The notes under the pieces: model-generated | The model's database searches: none | What the model saw: only the letters and a program-made list of their open reading frames with translations | What the model was told of the DNA's origin: nothing | In this document: positions 23,503 through 32,588 of the stretch, one piece after another | Numbering within the stretch: the first letter of the stretch is position 1 | Layout: each line of letters opens with the position of its first letter | Translations under genes and position numbers: made by a program | Assembly (NCBI GenBank): GCA_945901245.1 | Contig: CAMDKY010000018.1 | Location: forward strand, 1 to 35,824 | Reading direction: 5' to 3' | From: Polynucleobacter meluiroseus | GTDB taxonomy: Bacteria > Pseudomonadota > Gammaproteobacteria > Burkholderiales > Burkholderiaceae | Length of the DNA: 35,824 bases

Positions 23503-24687
23503 ATGAATAAAAATCTTTGGCTTTTGACATTTGCTCAGGGCATGTATTTGACGAACAACGTCACCTTTATTGCAATCAATGGTTTAGTGGGGTTTGCGCT
23601 GGCTCCGCTACCCTGGTTAGCAACCCTTCCAGTAATGGGTTATGTGATCGGCAGCGCTCTTTCGACCACCCTGGTAGCCCGTACTCAAAAACACTGGGGG
23701 CGCAAGCGATCTTTCCAGATTGGTCTAGTTGTTGCTGGCCTCTCTGCATTGCTCTGCGCCCATGCGGTACTGCAAAGTAATTTTTGGTTACTCAACCTAG
23801 CGACCGTTCTTGCTGGCTTTTACAACGCCAATGCCCTGCTGTATCGATTTACTGCAGCCGAGCTCGCCGGGCCCAGTGCAAAAGAGAAGGCAGTGTCTTG
23901 GGTCTTGGCTGGCGGCGTGATAGGCGCCGTTCTAGGTCCCAACTTAGCCAACCAAACCCGCGATTGGCTGGGGGCGCCCTTTGCAGGCGCCTATATTGCC
24001 TTAGCAGTTGTTGCCGTTATTGCGTTTGTAGCGATTAGCCTGATTCAGTTTCAGGAACGCCCCGCCAATGAGACAAAAGAAACCGGCAGGCCTATTTCTG
24101 AAATCATGCGCCAGCCGCTTTTTATTGTCTGCGCCGTCTCCGCATCACTCTCGTATGGGGTCATGAACCTCCTCATGGCAGCAACCCCTTTGGCGATGGA
24201 AATGTGCAAGCTACCCTTTGATAAAACCGTATTGGTGCTCGAATGGCATGTGATTGGCATGTTTGCCCCTGGCTTTTTTACCGGGAACTTAATCCGGCGC
24301 TGGGGCGTATTGTGGGTCATGCGGATCGGTGTATTACTCTACATTGCGTGCATTGCTATTGCACTATCGGGCGTGACCTTTACCCACTTTTTAATCGCAC
24401 TCTTTTTGCTGGGTGTTGGCTGGAATTTCTTATTTACTAGCAGCACTACCTTGGCTTTAGAAGCCTATCGGCCTGAGGAGCGTGATAAAGCGCAAGGCGC
24501 CATTAATTTCTTTGTGTTTTTAACAACCGCCCTATCTGCGCTGAGTTCTGGCGTTTTGATTACAACCCAAGGCTGGGCACTGCTCAATTGGGGCTCAATT
24601 GCCCCCTTAGCCTGCATCGTATTAGCGCTGATTTGGCTGGGAGCAAAACGCAATGTGGGACTGCATAAGCAGTCTAAAATTACCTAG
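23503..24687 (+). CDS. Major facilitator superfamily transporter
   Basis: This inner-membrane secondary transporter of 394 residues has about twelve hydrophobic segments. The start at ATG 23503 (MNKNLWLLTFAQGMYLTNNV) is chosen because it opens directly at the first helix; the frame is open back to 23419, but that would overlap the divergent lipoprotein gene. The loop between helices 2 and 3 has an MFS motif A-like RTQKHWGRKRSF. Later segments include GGVIGAVLGPNLANQTRDWLG and LGVGWNFLFTSSTTLALEAYRPEERDKAQG, the latter seen in a bacterial drug/metabolite efflux-like subgroup. The substrate cannot be told. It is followed after 33 bp by an oxidoreductase gene on the same strand. Confidence 0.88.
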   Translation: MNKNLWLLTFAQGMYLTNNVTFIAINGLVGFALAPLPWLATLPVMGYVIGSALSTTLVARTQKHWGRKRSFQIGLVVAGLSALLCAHAVLQSNFWLLNLATVLAGFYNANALLYRFTAAELAGPSAKEKAVSWVLAGGVIGAVLGPNLANQTRDWLGAPFAGAYIALAVVAVIAFVAISLIQFQERPANETKETGRPISEIMRQPLFIVCAVSASLSYGVMNLLMAATPLAMEMCKLPFDKTVLVLEWHVIGMFAPGFFTGNLIRRWGVLWVMRIGVLLYIACIAIALSGVTFTHFLIALFLLGVGWNFLFTSSTTLALEAYRPEERDKAQGAINFFVFLTTALSALSSGVLITTQGWALLNWGSIAPLACIVLALIWLGAKRNVGLHKQSKIT

Positions 24688-24720
24688 TTACTATCCCCAA
24701 CCCAACTAGGCGTTATTGCA

Positions 24721-25593
24721 ATGAAGATTGGCTTTATTGGCACCGGCATTATGGGCAAAAGCATGGCAGGTCATTTAATGACCGCTGGGCATACTTTGCA
24801 TATTTACAACCGCACCCGCAGTAAAGCCGAAGATCTTTTGGCACGCGGCGCGCATTGGTTTGATAGCCCTGCTGCATTAGCGGCAGCATCCGAGGTGATC
24901 ATCACCATCATTGGCTACCCTAAAGATGTGGAGTCAATGTACTTAGGTGAGGCTGGCCTATTACAACATGCGCCCAAAGGCTGCATTACCATTGACATGA
25001 CTACCTCCAGCCCAGAACTGGCAAAACAGATTGCGAATACAGGATTAGAGCGTGGCATTGCTTGCCTCGATGCGCCTGTATCGGGTGGTGACATCGGCGC
25101 GCGCGATGCTAAGTTATCGATCATGGTGGGTGGCGATTCATCAGCCTATCAAACTGTGCTTCCCCTCTTTGAATTGATGGGAAAGAACATTGCTCTATTG
25201 GGGCCTGCGGGTGCCGGTCAACACGCTAAGCTCTGCAATCAAATTGTGATTGCTTCCAGCATCATGGGGGTCTGCGAAGGCCTTATGTATGCCAAAACTG
25301 CAGGCCTTGATCCCCTTGCAGTTCTAAATGTCATTGGCAGCGGCGCTGCCGGCAGCGTCCAACTCAATGTGCAAGGACCGCGGATGATCAAAGGCGATTT
25401 TGCGCCCGGCTTTATGTTGGAGCATTTTGTCAAAGACATTGGCTTAGCTATAACGGAGGCTGACCGCATGGGATTGAAGTTGCCCGGGCTAACGCAGGCC
25501 AAAAAACTCTATGACATCCTGATACAACAAGGGCATGGGCGCACGGGATACCATGCCCTCTTTGAACTTTACGTGCGCAAAGAAGTACTCTAG
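24721..25593 (+). CDS. NAD(P)-dependent beta-hydroxyacid dehydrogenase (tartronate semialdehyde/glyoxylate reductase-like)
   Basis: This 290-residue enzyme of the 3-hydroxyisobutyrate dehydrogenase family reduces or oxidises small beta-hydroxyacids. The cofactor motif is GFIGTGIMGKSMAGHL (residues 4-19). NRTRSK after the second strand (30-35) suggests NADP(H), the substrate-binding block is DAPVSGGDIGA (117-127), and the catalytic Lys170 and Asn173 are in GAGQHAKLCNQ. Length is normal. Candidate substrates are tartronate semialdehyde (GlxR/GarR), succinate semialdehyde or 3-hydroxyisobutyrate, and the sequence alone does not decide. No glyoxylate carboligase gene is nearby. The next gene starts 1 bp after the stop or overlaps it. 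Confidence 0.9.
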   Translation: MKIGFIGTGIMGKSMAGHLMTAGHTLHIYNRTRSKAEDLLARGAHWFDSPAALAAASEVIITIIGYPKDVESMYLGEAGLLQHAPKGCITIDMTTSSPELAKQIANTGLERGIACLDAPVSGGDIGARDAKLSIMVGGDSSAYQTVLPLFELMGKNIALLGPAGAGQHAKLCNQIVIASSIMGVCEGLMYAKTAGLDPLAVLNVIGSGAAGSVQLNVQGPRMIKGDFAPGFMLEHFVKDIGLAITEADRMGLKLPGLTQAKKLYDILIQQGHGRTGYHALFELYVRKEVL

Positions 25594-25594
25594 T

Positions 25595-27127
25595 TTGTTT
25601 CTGGCAACCCGCTCTTATTGGAAGTCCTGCTCCTACGCAGGTAAAACGGTTATTTGCCTTGGGCTCAGCGCTTTAATTCATGTGGTGCTGGGGTTTTCAT
25701 TTGAGCTGTCGGTTGACGAAGCCCACTACTTACTTTACGCCAAGCATCTAGCGTGGAGTTATTTTGATCACCCGCCACTGGTTGGCTGGATTCAGTGGCC
25801 ACTCGTATCGCTTGATGCCAGCACCGGGGTTTTACGGCTTATTCCTGAGCTGCTGTGGCTAATCTCGTGTGCTTTGGTTTATATCGTCACCTCTGAATTG
25901 CAGCGCTTCTTACAATACAAAGGGTCAAATACCGCTGCAGCATTCCCGCCCATCGGCGCATCCGGCTTTGCTGCTGTATTAATTGTGATTGCAGCGCCGC
26001 TACCGCATGTCTTGTCGGTAGGCCTATTGCCTGATTCCATTCTGACACCGCTCAGCCTCGGACTCGTATGGATGGCCTTGCGCTGGCTCCAAACAGAGCG
26101 TAGTTTTACCCTTAGCGACTGGCTCATCACGGGATTACTACTTGGCCTTGCAGGCCTGAGCAAATACACTGCCGTCTTCACTGCGTTTGCGTTACTCCTG
26201 GTTGTACTCTGCCCACCCCGCAAGCCGTGGATAAATAAGCTTGGCTTTTATCTCGCCATGCTACTGGCCTTGCTACTCATCTCGCCAGTGCTCTATTGGA
26301 ACTGGATAAATGATTGGATCTCATTTAAATACCAACTCGCCCATGGCGGCGGTAGTGAATGGTTGTTTCGCCGCTTTGCAGGCTTTATAGGTTTGCAATT
26401 AGTCGCGTTTGGATTGCTCTTTGCCATTGGCATGATTTTCTTTTTGAAGCGCTTCTGGGCCAAATCGCCAGCAGCTATAGTTTGTCTACTCGGATTTTTT
26501 TGGATTCCGTTTGGGATTTTTGCCTTGCTCTCGGGCGGCGGTGGTTTACCTCATTGGACTACCCCCGCTTGGTTTTGCTTGGCACCGTTTGCAGGGATTG
26601 GTATTGCCAGTGCATGGGCCAGTCAACAGCGGCGACTCATCCGATTTATTTTTGTCCTTCAAATTGCGCTATGCTTGAGTGGCTTCGGGTTTGTTTTATC
26701 CGGCGGTATTGTCAGTAGCAATCCAAGAAATAATCCGATTGCTGATTTGTATGGCTGGGATCAAGCAGGCAAAACGGCATTGGCTCTGAGCAAAACCAAC
26801 CCGGTTGCTGGCATTGCAGTTCAAAACTGGACCCTCGGGAGTCGTATCGCTTGGTACGCAAGGCCAATGTCTGTCTTCATATTAGACCAGCGCCAAGATC
26901 AGTTTGATTTGTGGTTTGGTAAACTCAAGGCGGGTGCCGACGTGATTGCAGTTAATTGGTCCGCCATGCCCTACACCCTTCCAGTAAGCGGCACTCAGCC
27001 TAATTTACAAGGCGCCTTCACCGCATGCCAAGCTTTAGAGCGGGTTGAAGTTAGGTACTTGGGCCGCGTTCTGTCGCATTTTGACTTGAGTCTGTGCAAA
27101 AACTGGGTGCCAAAAGATCCGAACTAA
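25595..27127 (+). CDS. ArnT-like glycosyltransferase, family 39/83 (polyprenyl-phosphate-sugar dependent)
   Basis: This is a polytopic inner-membrane GT-C glycosyltransferase that would transfer a sugar from a polyprenyl-phosphate donor to a lipid or glycan on the periplasmic side. The first periplasmic loop has the catalytic-type SVDEAHYLLYAKHLAWSYFDHPPLVGW block of the ArnT/PMT class, with Asp-Glu after the first helix, and about ten further membrane segments follow. The start is uncertain. TTG 25595, with AAGAAG 8 bases upstream, gives 510 residues; ATGs at 25535 and 25553 lie inside the preceding gene and would add atypical residues. It is followed by a flippase-like gene, a GT9 gene and a PAP2 gene, suggesting one envelope glycolipid pathway. 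Confidence 0.85.
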   Translation: MFLATRSYWKSCSYAGKTVICLGLSALIHVVLGFSFELSVDEAHYLLYAKHLAWSYFDHPPLVGWIQWPLVSLDASTGVLRLIPELLWLISCALVYIVTSELQRFLQYKGSNTAAAFPPIGASGFAAVLIVIAAPLPHVLSVGLLPDSILTPLSLGLVWMALRWLQTERSFTLSDWLITGLLLGLAGLSKYTAVFTAFALLLVVLCPPRKPWINKLGFYLAMLLALLLISPVLYWNWINDWISFKYQLAHGGGSEWLFRRFAGFIGLQLVAFGLLFAIGMIFFLKRFWAKSPAAIVCLLGFFWIPFGIFALLSGGGGLPHWTTPAWFCLAPFAGIGIASAWASQQRRLIRFIFVLQIALCLSGFGFVLSGGIVSSNPRNNPIADLYGWDQAGKTALALSKTNPVAGIAVQNWTLGSRIAWYARPMSVFILDQRQDQFDLWFGKLKAGADVIAVNWSAMPYTLPVSGTQPNLQGAFTACQALERVEVRYLGRVLSHFDLSLCKNWVPKDPN

Positions 27128-27154
27128 GCATCTGCCTGCTTTATCCTTACGGCT

Positions 27155-28207
27155 ATGAGTGCAAAACCCACCCCAGCCGCTGCACCGCCCCGCTGGAAAT
27201 CCATTCTTAAACGCAGTTGGCCGACCATCCGGATTGTGCTTTCGGTTGCGCTGCTTTGGAAGGCAACTAGCGGAATTGATTGGGAAGCCTTAATGGCATC
27301 TGAATTACAGATTGAGCCCATGTGGTTTGTGGCGGCTTTTTTCTGTTTGAGTGGTGCATTTTTATGCGGCGGCTTGCGCTGGGGTTTGCTGATGCGCAGT
27401 GTGGGTTTTCAAGGGAGCCTACCTGGATACATCTCCTTGTATTTTGCAGGGGGTCTCATCAATCAAGGCCTGCCAAGTACGCTTGGTGGCGACAGTTACC
27501 GCGCCATTACCGGTAGTCATTTAAAAGCAAGCGGCAGTTTGGCTGCAAACGCCTCCGAAGAAAAAGTCCTGAACACCGAGTTGCATCAGGAAGTTAATTT
27601 AGAGCAGGCCGATCCTAGCTTACGACTGGGTTTTGCCATGACCTTTGTTGATCGCCTACTCGGACTCGCGGGCAATAATTTACTGGGCGGCATTGGCCTA
27701 ATCTTAGGTGGTGCTACTTTGGCTGCTTGGGGTAATCAGCTTGGCTATGCCGTCATCATCGTAATGGTGGCAGCTTTTTTAATAGCGGCGTTTGGATTAG
27801 CATGGACGCCGACTCGTAGTCTTTTGCAGAAATTACTCCAACGCTTTCGCATGAGTAATGCATTGCCTGGAGTGCGGATGGCATTTGCCTGGCCCATGAA
27901 TATTGCTCAGGCTATATTCGGCATGGGTATTCATTTTTTGACCATTCTTGCTTTGGGTTTTTGCTTAAAAGCCTACGGCGCTGAAGTGCCAATCGAGGCG
28001 CTGATGATTGGCCTGCCAGCGCTCAGCCTCTTATTGATGCTGCCGATTAGTATTTCGGGTTGGGGTCTTCGGGAGGCGACCTTGGTGTCGGTTCTGGCTT
28101 TATGGAGTATTAACCCCTCCCTGACTGTGCTGGGGTCAATTAGCTACGGCGCCATGACCGTTTTGTGCGTTTTGCCTGGTGCTTATGCCCTTCTCAAGCG
28201 AAAATAA
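27155..28207 (+). CDS. Flippase-like membrane protein (UPF0104/AglD-MprF N-domain family)
   Basis: This 350-residue integral membrane protein has about eight helices and belongs to the lysylphosphatidylglycerol synthase transmembrane-region family (also called UPF0104 or flippase-like). Characteristic segments are GALRWGLLM-like (GGLRWGLLMRSVGF), GGLINQGLPSTLGGDSYRA, MTFVDRLLGLAGNNLLG and ISGWGLREATLVSVLALW. The catalytic aminoacyl-transfer domain of MprF is absent, so it is not an MprF synthase; a lipid-linked sugar or phospholipid translocation role is assumed for the family. The cytosolic N-terminus is short and basic. It lies 27 bp after the GT39 gene and 37 bp before the GT9 gene. Confidence 0.85.
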   Translation: MSAKPTPAAAPPRWKSILKRSWPTIRIVLSVALLWKATSGIDWEALMASELQIEPMWFVAAFFCLSGAFLCGGLRWGLLMRSVGFQGSLPGYISLYFAGGLINQGLPSTLGGDSYRAITGSHLKASGSLAANASEEKVLNTELHQEVNLEQADPSLRLGFAMTFVDRLLGLAGNNLLGGIGLILGGATLAAWGNQLGYAVIIVMVAAFLIAAFGLAWTPTRSLLQKLLQRFRMSNALPGVRMAFAWPMNIAQAIFGMGIHFLTILALGFCLKAYGAEVPIEALMIGLPALSLLLMLPISISGWGLREATLVSVLALWSINPSLTVLGSISYGAMTVLCVLPGAYALLKRK

Positions 28208-28244
28208 GCATGTTCCTCATTTTTAAGCAAAAGTCGACTGATAT

Positions 28245-29498
28245 ATGAGCATTAGTGTTAATACCATGCGCGCCATCGACCATTGGGTTGGCGTACCACT
28301 TTGCGCCCTGGTGAGTCCGGTGGTTGCGCTAATGGATTTAGTGAAGGGGATATTCACAAGAGGCACTCAAGCACCAAAGAAAATCTTGTTCATTGAGCTA
28401 TCCGAAATGGGTAGTGCCATCCTGGTAGACCCAGCCATGCGTAATGCGCAAGCTCGGGGTGCTGAACTCTTCTTTTTGATTTTCAAAAGCAATCAAGCGA
28501 GTCTAACTCTACTGAATACTGTAAAGCCCGAAAATGTCTTCACAATTGACGCCTCTGGTCTTAGAACACTACTCGTCGATACGATCGCTTTTTTAATCAA
28601 AGCGCGCATGCGTGGCATTGATACTGTAATCGACTTGGAATTATTCTCCCGCTTTACCGCTTTACTAACCGGACTCTGTGGAGCTCGCAGACGTGTGGGT
28701 TATCACATCTTTCATGGTGAGGGTTTGTGGCGCGGCACCATGCTTAATCGCAAAGTGCACTACAACCCACATATTCACATCACGAAGAATTTCTTTTCCT
28801 TAATTCATGCAGCCTTTGCCACTGAAATCGAAGTGCCATTTAGCAAGATTCAGATTCGGGATGATGAAATTCAATTAGCACAGGCGGTAATTGATCCCCT
28901 TGTGCGCAACGCCGTACTCGAGCGGATTGAGTCATTAGCACGCCATGCTGATATTCCTTATCGCCATGGCCAACAACAGCTGATTTTGATTAACCCCAAT
29001 GCCAGTGATCTCCTGCCGCAGCGGCGTTGGTCACAGCAGCGCTTTTCTGAGTTAATTCGTGCAGTACACGCCCGTTGGCCCAGTAGTTTGATCTTAATTA
29101 CCGGATCGCCCTCTGAATTTGACTATGTAGAAAAGGTACGGGTTGTGGCAGACATCAAGTCGGCTATTAACTTTGCTGGACAAGTGAAGTTTGCTGAATT
29201 GCCTGCACTGTACACACTCTCCGATGTCATGGTGACGAATGACTCCGGACCCGGCCACTTTTCTGCAGTGACTGCACTGCGAACCGTAATACTGTTTGGG
29301 CCTGAAACACCGGCGCTGTATGGTTCGATTGGTCATTCGATTGCTATTACCGCCAATCTAGCCTGCTCCCCCTGCGTAAGCGCTGCCAACCACCGCAAAA
29401 CGCCATGTCAGAATAATGTGTGCATGCAGGCCATCACGGTGGCCGATGTACTCGCTAAGGTAGAGGTCCAGTTGGGCGCTGCCGATCGCCCACACTAA
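28245..29498 (+). CDS. Glycosyltransferase family 9 (heptosyltransferase-like)
   Basis: This is a cytosolic, membrane-associated GT-B enzyme of 417 residues related to the ADP-heptose:LPS heptosyltransferases. The acceptor half contains FIELSEMGSAILVDPAMRNA, which corresponds to the GDxxL opening of the family, and RFTALLTGLCGARRRVGYH. The donor half contains LILINPNASDLLPQRRW, ITGSPSEFDYVEKV, FAGQVKFAELPALYTLSDVMVTNDSGPGHFSAV and LFGPETPALYGSIG, the classic GT9 nucleotide-sugar site. A Cys-rich stretch near 380-395 (ACSPCVSAANHRKTPCQNNVC) recalls the same region in LPS heptosyltransferases. Length is somewhat above the usual 330-350. The sugar and acceptor are unknown. Confidence 0.88.
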   Translation: MSISVNTMRAIDHWVGVPLCALVSPVVALMDLVKGIFTRGTQAPKKILFIELSEMGSAILVDPAMRNAQARGAELFFLIFKSNQASLTLLNTVKPENVFTIDASGLRTLLVDTIAFLIKARMRGIDTVIDLELFSRFTALLTGLCGARRRVGYHIFHGEGLWRGTMLNRKVHYNPHIHITKNFFSLIHAAFATEIEVPFSKIQIRDDEIQLAQAVIDPLVRNAVLERIESLARHADIPYRHGQQQLILINPNASDLLPQRRWSQQRFSELIRAVHARWPSSLILITGSPSEFDYVEKVRVVADIKSAINFAGQVKFAELPALYTLSDVMVTNDSGPGHFSAVTALRTVILFGPETPALYGSIGHSIAITANLACSPCVSAANHRKTPCQNNVCMQAITVADVLAKVEVQLGAADRPH

Positions 29499-29511
29499 GC
29501 TGCCAATAGCA

Positions 29512-30282
29512 ATGCGTTTTTCTTGGCTTGCGTGGAGCGTTCCCTTAATTCCGATTGGAATGGGTGCTGCACTGTATTTTAGTGAAGCGCAGCAAAGCAC
29601 CTTCCTTGCGATTAATTCAGTAACCCGCTTCGCGCCCGATTGGGTTTGGACCTGGATTACGTTTTTAGGCAATGGCTGGGGTGTATTTGCTATTTCATTT
29701 CCGCTGTTGATACTGGCACCGCGCGCCCTTAGTGCTGGCATTTTTGCGGGCGGGGTTGCCTCAATCGTTAGTCCAATACTTAAGAATATCTTCAGCCTGC
29801 CACGGCCAGCTGGCGTCTTTCAGGAGTACGAGTTTTACCGCATTGGCGAAGCCGTCTTTCATAAGGCAATGCCATCGGGCCATACCCTCACCGCATTTGC
29901 AGTGGCGAGCGCGTATTTTTTCTCGGTTTCAGCAGAAAAACGCAAACCACTTGTCGTGCTATTTATCGTAGCCAGCGCAGTTGGAGTCTCACGCAACGCC
30001 ATGGGTGCGCACTGGCTTACCGATGTACTAGTGGGTGCTGGGCTTGGCATATGGTGCGGCTTGATTGGTGCGCAGCTCGCTACTTTATTACCAAATAAGC
30101 AACTATCACCGCGCAGCCCATGGCCGCGCATAATTGCGGTCGGCGGCATTGCCGCGCTGTACGTATTGCTTACTCAAACTTTAGATCATCCCCTGAATAT
30201 GCCCCTGCAATATGCCGGTATAACGCTGATATTGCTGACGCTGCTCTTTTTTTTACAGCAGCAAAACCGTAGGCGTATTTAG
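29512..30282 (+). CDS. PAP2-family membrane phosphatase
   Basis: This 256-residue membrane phosphatase has six likely helices and the three PAP2 motifs in order: KNIFSLPRP (about residues 93-101, the K-x6-RP motif), PSGHTLTAF (catalytic His, about 123), and SRNAMGAHWLTDV (Arg, His and Asp of motif 3). Such enzymes remove phosphate from undecaprenyl pyrophosphate, phosphatidate or lipid A. The C-terminus has two further helices. It lies 13 bp after the GT9 gene and 3 bp before rlmJ. Beside a GT39 enzyme, a lipid-carrier recycling or lipid A phosphatase role is plausible, but the substrate is not readable from the sequence. Confidence 0.9.
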   Translation: MRFSWLAWSVPLIPIGMGAALYFSEAQQSTFLAINSVTRFAPDWVWTWITFLGNGWGVFAISFPLLILAPRALSAGIFAGGVASIVSPILKNIFSLPRPAGVFQEYEFYRIGEAVFHKAMPSGHTLTAFAVASAYFFSVSAEKRKPLVVLFIVASAVGVSRNAMGAHWLTDVLVGAGLGIWCGLIGAQLATLLPNKQLSPRSPWPRIIAVGGIAALYVLLTQTLDHPLNMPLQYAGITLILLTLLFFLQQQNRRRI

Positions 30283-30285
30283 CTT

Positions 30286-31158
30286 ATGTTCAGTTACCGG
30301 CATGCCTTTCATGCGGGCAGTCACGCCGATATTCTGAAGCATTTAATCACTATTCAACTAGTGCAATACCTGCAAGAAAAACCAGGTGCGCTATCGATTG
30401 TGGATACGCACGCTGGCGCTGGCCTTTACAACTTGCAAGATGGCTTTGCTGCTATCAGCCAAGAATCTGCGGGGGGTATCATTCGCTTAAAAGACTATTT
30501 AGCCAGCACTGGCTCGCACGTGTCGACAAGCATCAATGACTACTTAGCCTGCATTGCCATCGAAAATACATCGGAAGATATTGCTCTCTATCCAGGCTCG
30601 CCCTTTATCTTGGCCCGCTTACTGCGCCCCCAAGATCGCCTGCGCCTATTTGAACTCCACCCCAATGAAATCGATATCTTGCGCAGCAATGTGAATCAAC
30701 TTGGCCTTGGCAAGCAAATCGATGTCTATGCCGCCGATGGCTTTAGCCGACTCAAGGGGCTACTACCACCACCCAGTCGCCGTGGTTTGGTTTTAATCGA
30801 TCCATCGTATGAAGACAAACAAGATTACCGTCATCTGGAGGCATGCCTTGAAGAGGCGCTCGGCCGCTTTGCCACTGGCTGCTATGCAATTTGGTATCCC
30901 GTGATTGCGCGGCGTGAATCGATTGCCCTACCCGATCGCCTCAAAGCAATTGCTAAAGCGCATCAGCGAACTTGGTTGCGTGCTGAGTTACGCGTTGAGA
31001 ACGCCCCAGGTGAGCGGCGCTTACAGGCTAGCGGTATGTTTGTATTCAATCCACCCTGGACTCTGCAGGGCCATCTTAAAGACGCATTACCTCTTCTGAA
31101 AAATGCCTTAGGTTTAGATTCTGGGGCTGGGTATACCTTGCAATCGAGCGAAGCCTAA
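30286..31158 (+). CDS. rlmJ: 23S rRNA (adenine-2030-N6)-methyltransferase RlmJ
   Basis: This SAM-dependent enzyme methylates A2030 of 23S rRNA. The 290-residue protein opens with the strongly conserved MFSYRHAFHAGSHADILKH, has DTHAGAGLYNL (SAM motif I, about residues 41-51) and carries the N6-adenine catalytic motif as DPSYE near 172-176. The rest of the family pattern (YPGSPFILARLLRPQDRLRLFELHP, CYAIWYPVI, GERRLQASGMFVFNPPW) is complete. Length is normal. It follows the PAP2 gene after 3 bp, probably in the same transcript although unrelated in function, and converges on ldcA with a 30-bp gap that holds no clear terminator. Confidence 0.95.
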   Translation: MFSYRHAFHAGSHADILKHLITIQLVQYLQEKPGALSIVDTHAGAGLYNLQDGFAAISQESAGGIIRLKDYLASTGSHVSTSINDYLACIAIENTSEDIALYPGSPFILARLLRPQDRLRLFELHPNEIDILRSNVNQLGLGKQIDVYAADGFSRLKGLLPPPSRRGLVLIDPSYEDKQDYRHLEACLEEALGRFATGCYAIWYPVIARRESIALPDRLKAIAKAHQRTWLRAELRVENAPGERRLQASGMFVFNPPWTLQGHLKDALPLLKNALGLDSGAGYTLQSSEA

Positions 31159-31188
31159 AAACACAATCCATGAATGATCTAAAGTGAA

Positions 31189-32130
31189 TTACCAATCAGC
31201 CTGTATGGAATAGCCAGCATCACTGGTCTTAATAGAGGCAATGGCCCCCACGGGTAATGTCAGTTTATTTGGCTGATGCCCAAATGGCAGATCAGTCAGT
31301 ATGGGGATCGATTCAGGTAAGCGATTTCGGATGAGCTCAAACACTGCCTGCAAACTGTAACCACGATCATTGTCATACAAACGGTAAGCAGAAAAACTGC
31401 CCATCACAATGGCGCTTTGCTTCGCTAAAATTCCTGCCTCGAGTAATTGCATGAGCATGCGCTCTATTCGGTAGGGATGTTCATTGACGTCCTCCAAAAA
31501 CAGGATGCCATTCTGGTATTGCTGCTCCGCAGGGAAGTAAGGTGTCCCTATTAGACTGGTGAGTACGCTGAGGTTGCCGCCCCACAACATGCCTGTCATG
31601 GTTTTTGTATTACTACCCAAGCTGCTTAACGGCTGGCTGGCATTGATTTGGGCATTCATGCTACGCTCCAGAATAGCGCGCTTGAAGTGAGCCCACATTA
31701 ATGGATCAGGCGCCACAACTTGATTGTCCTCAATGCGACCAAAGTCGTAATTCAGCATCGGGCCAGCTAAGCTGATGCCGCCCGTTTTTGCGAGCAACCC
31801 CAAATGAAATGCCGTGAAATCACTATGTCCACAAATTTGTAGGCCGGCTGTCACGGCATGGTGAATTGCATCCCACTCAATTCTCCCGAGCAAACGATGC
31901 AATCCATAGCCGCCGCGCATGGCCATCACCGTTGTAGCGGCTGGTAATCCAGCAATGCTATTTAGCTCGGCCACTCGCACTGCGTCACTACCTGCAAAGC
32001 GTTGATGGACGCGCTGCGTGCACTCGGTATTGCCTACCGATACGCCCTGCCCTCTTAGCCAAGCAATTCCGGCCTCCGGGCTACGCTCATCTAAACTTGC
32101 GCCCGATGGGGCAATCAACTGCACTTGCAT
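31189..32130 (-). CDS. ldcA: Muramoyltetrapeptide L,D-carboxypeptidase (LdcA-like)
   Basis: This is a cytosolic serine peptidase of family S66 that removes the terminal D-Ala from recycled murein tetrapeptides. The 313-residue protein carries the complete triad: Ser103 in the nucleophile elbow CGHSDFTAFHLG, Glu213 in ILFLEDVNEHPYRIERML and His285 in DLPFGHQPNKLTLPVGA. The RGGYG turn (about 72-76) and GMLWGGNLSVL (about 180-190) are also family features. Length is normal. Its start overlaps the tadA stop by one base (TAATG), so it is the last gene of the queE-queD-tadA-ldcA unit. Confidence 0.95.
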   Translation of the reverse strand: MQVQLIAPSGASLDERSPEAGIAWLRGQGVSVGNTECTQRVHQRFAGSDAVRVAELNSIAGLPAATTVMAMRGGYGLHRLLGRIEWDAIHHAVTAGLQICGHSDFTAFHLGLLAKTGGISLAGPMLNYDFGRIEDNQVVAPDPLMWAHFKRAILERSMNAQINASQPLSSLGSNTKTMTGMLWGGNLSVLTSLIGTPYFPAEQQYQNGILFLEDVNEHPYRIERMLMQLLEAGILAKQSAIVMGSFSAYRLYDNDRGYSLQAVFELIRNRLPESIPILTDLPFGHQPNKLTLPVGAIASIKTSDAGYSIQADW

Positions 32131-32585
32131 TAACGGCGCTCCCTAAAAAAGGTTTTTAAAACCTGACCGCATTCTTCTGCCAATACACCACCCTCAACCT
32201 GAGTTTGGTGATTGATTTGCTGATAAGCAAACACATTCAGTGCGCTACCAGCAGCGCCTGTTTTGGGATCCGGCGCGCCATAAACCACGCGCCCTACTCG
32301 CGCATGCAGCATGGCTCCTGCACACATCACGCACGGCTCTAGGGTGACATACAGCGTTGTTCCCGGCAAGCGGTAATTTCCTTCAATCTGGCCTGCCGCC
32401 CGAAGCACCTGCATCTCAGCGTGCGCGCTGGGGTCATGCAAGCCAATCGGCTGGTTAAAGGCCTTGGCTAGCACCTGACCATCCCGAACCAATACTGCAC
32501 CTACCGGAACCTCACCGGCTGCAGCAGCGCAATGGGCTTGCTCTATAGCCAAAGCCATAAATTGCTGGTCGAGATCGGTCGGCAT
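32130..32585 (-). CDS. tadA: tRNA-specific adenosine deaminase
   Basis: This essential zinc enzyme converts adenosine 34 to inosine in tRNA-Arg(ACG). The 151-residue protein has the deaminase zinc site: His55 and catalytic Glu57 in PSAHAEMQVLR, and Cys85 and Cys88 in TLEPCVMCAGAM. ARVGRVVYGAPDPKTGAAGS matches TadA rather than cytidine or guanine deaminases. Length is normal. It starts 3 bp after the queD stop and is coupled to ldcA by TAATG. No gene for the tRNA substrate lies in the window. Confidence 0.96.
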   Translation of the reverse strand: MPTDLDQQFMALAIEQAHCAAAAGEVPVGAVLVRDGQVLAKAFNQPIGLHDPSAHAEMQVLRAAGQIEGNYRLPGTTLYVTLEPCVMCAGAMLHARVGRVVYGAPDPKTGAAGSALNVFAYQQINHQTQVEGGVLAEECGQVLKTFFRERR

Positions 32586-32588
32586 TAC

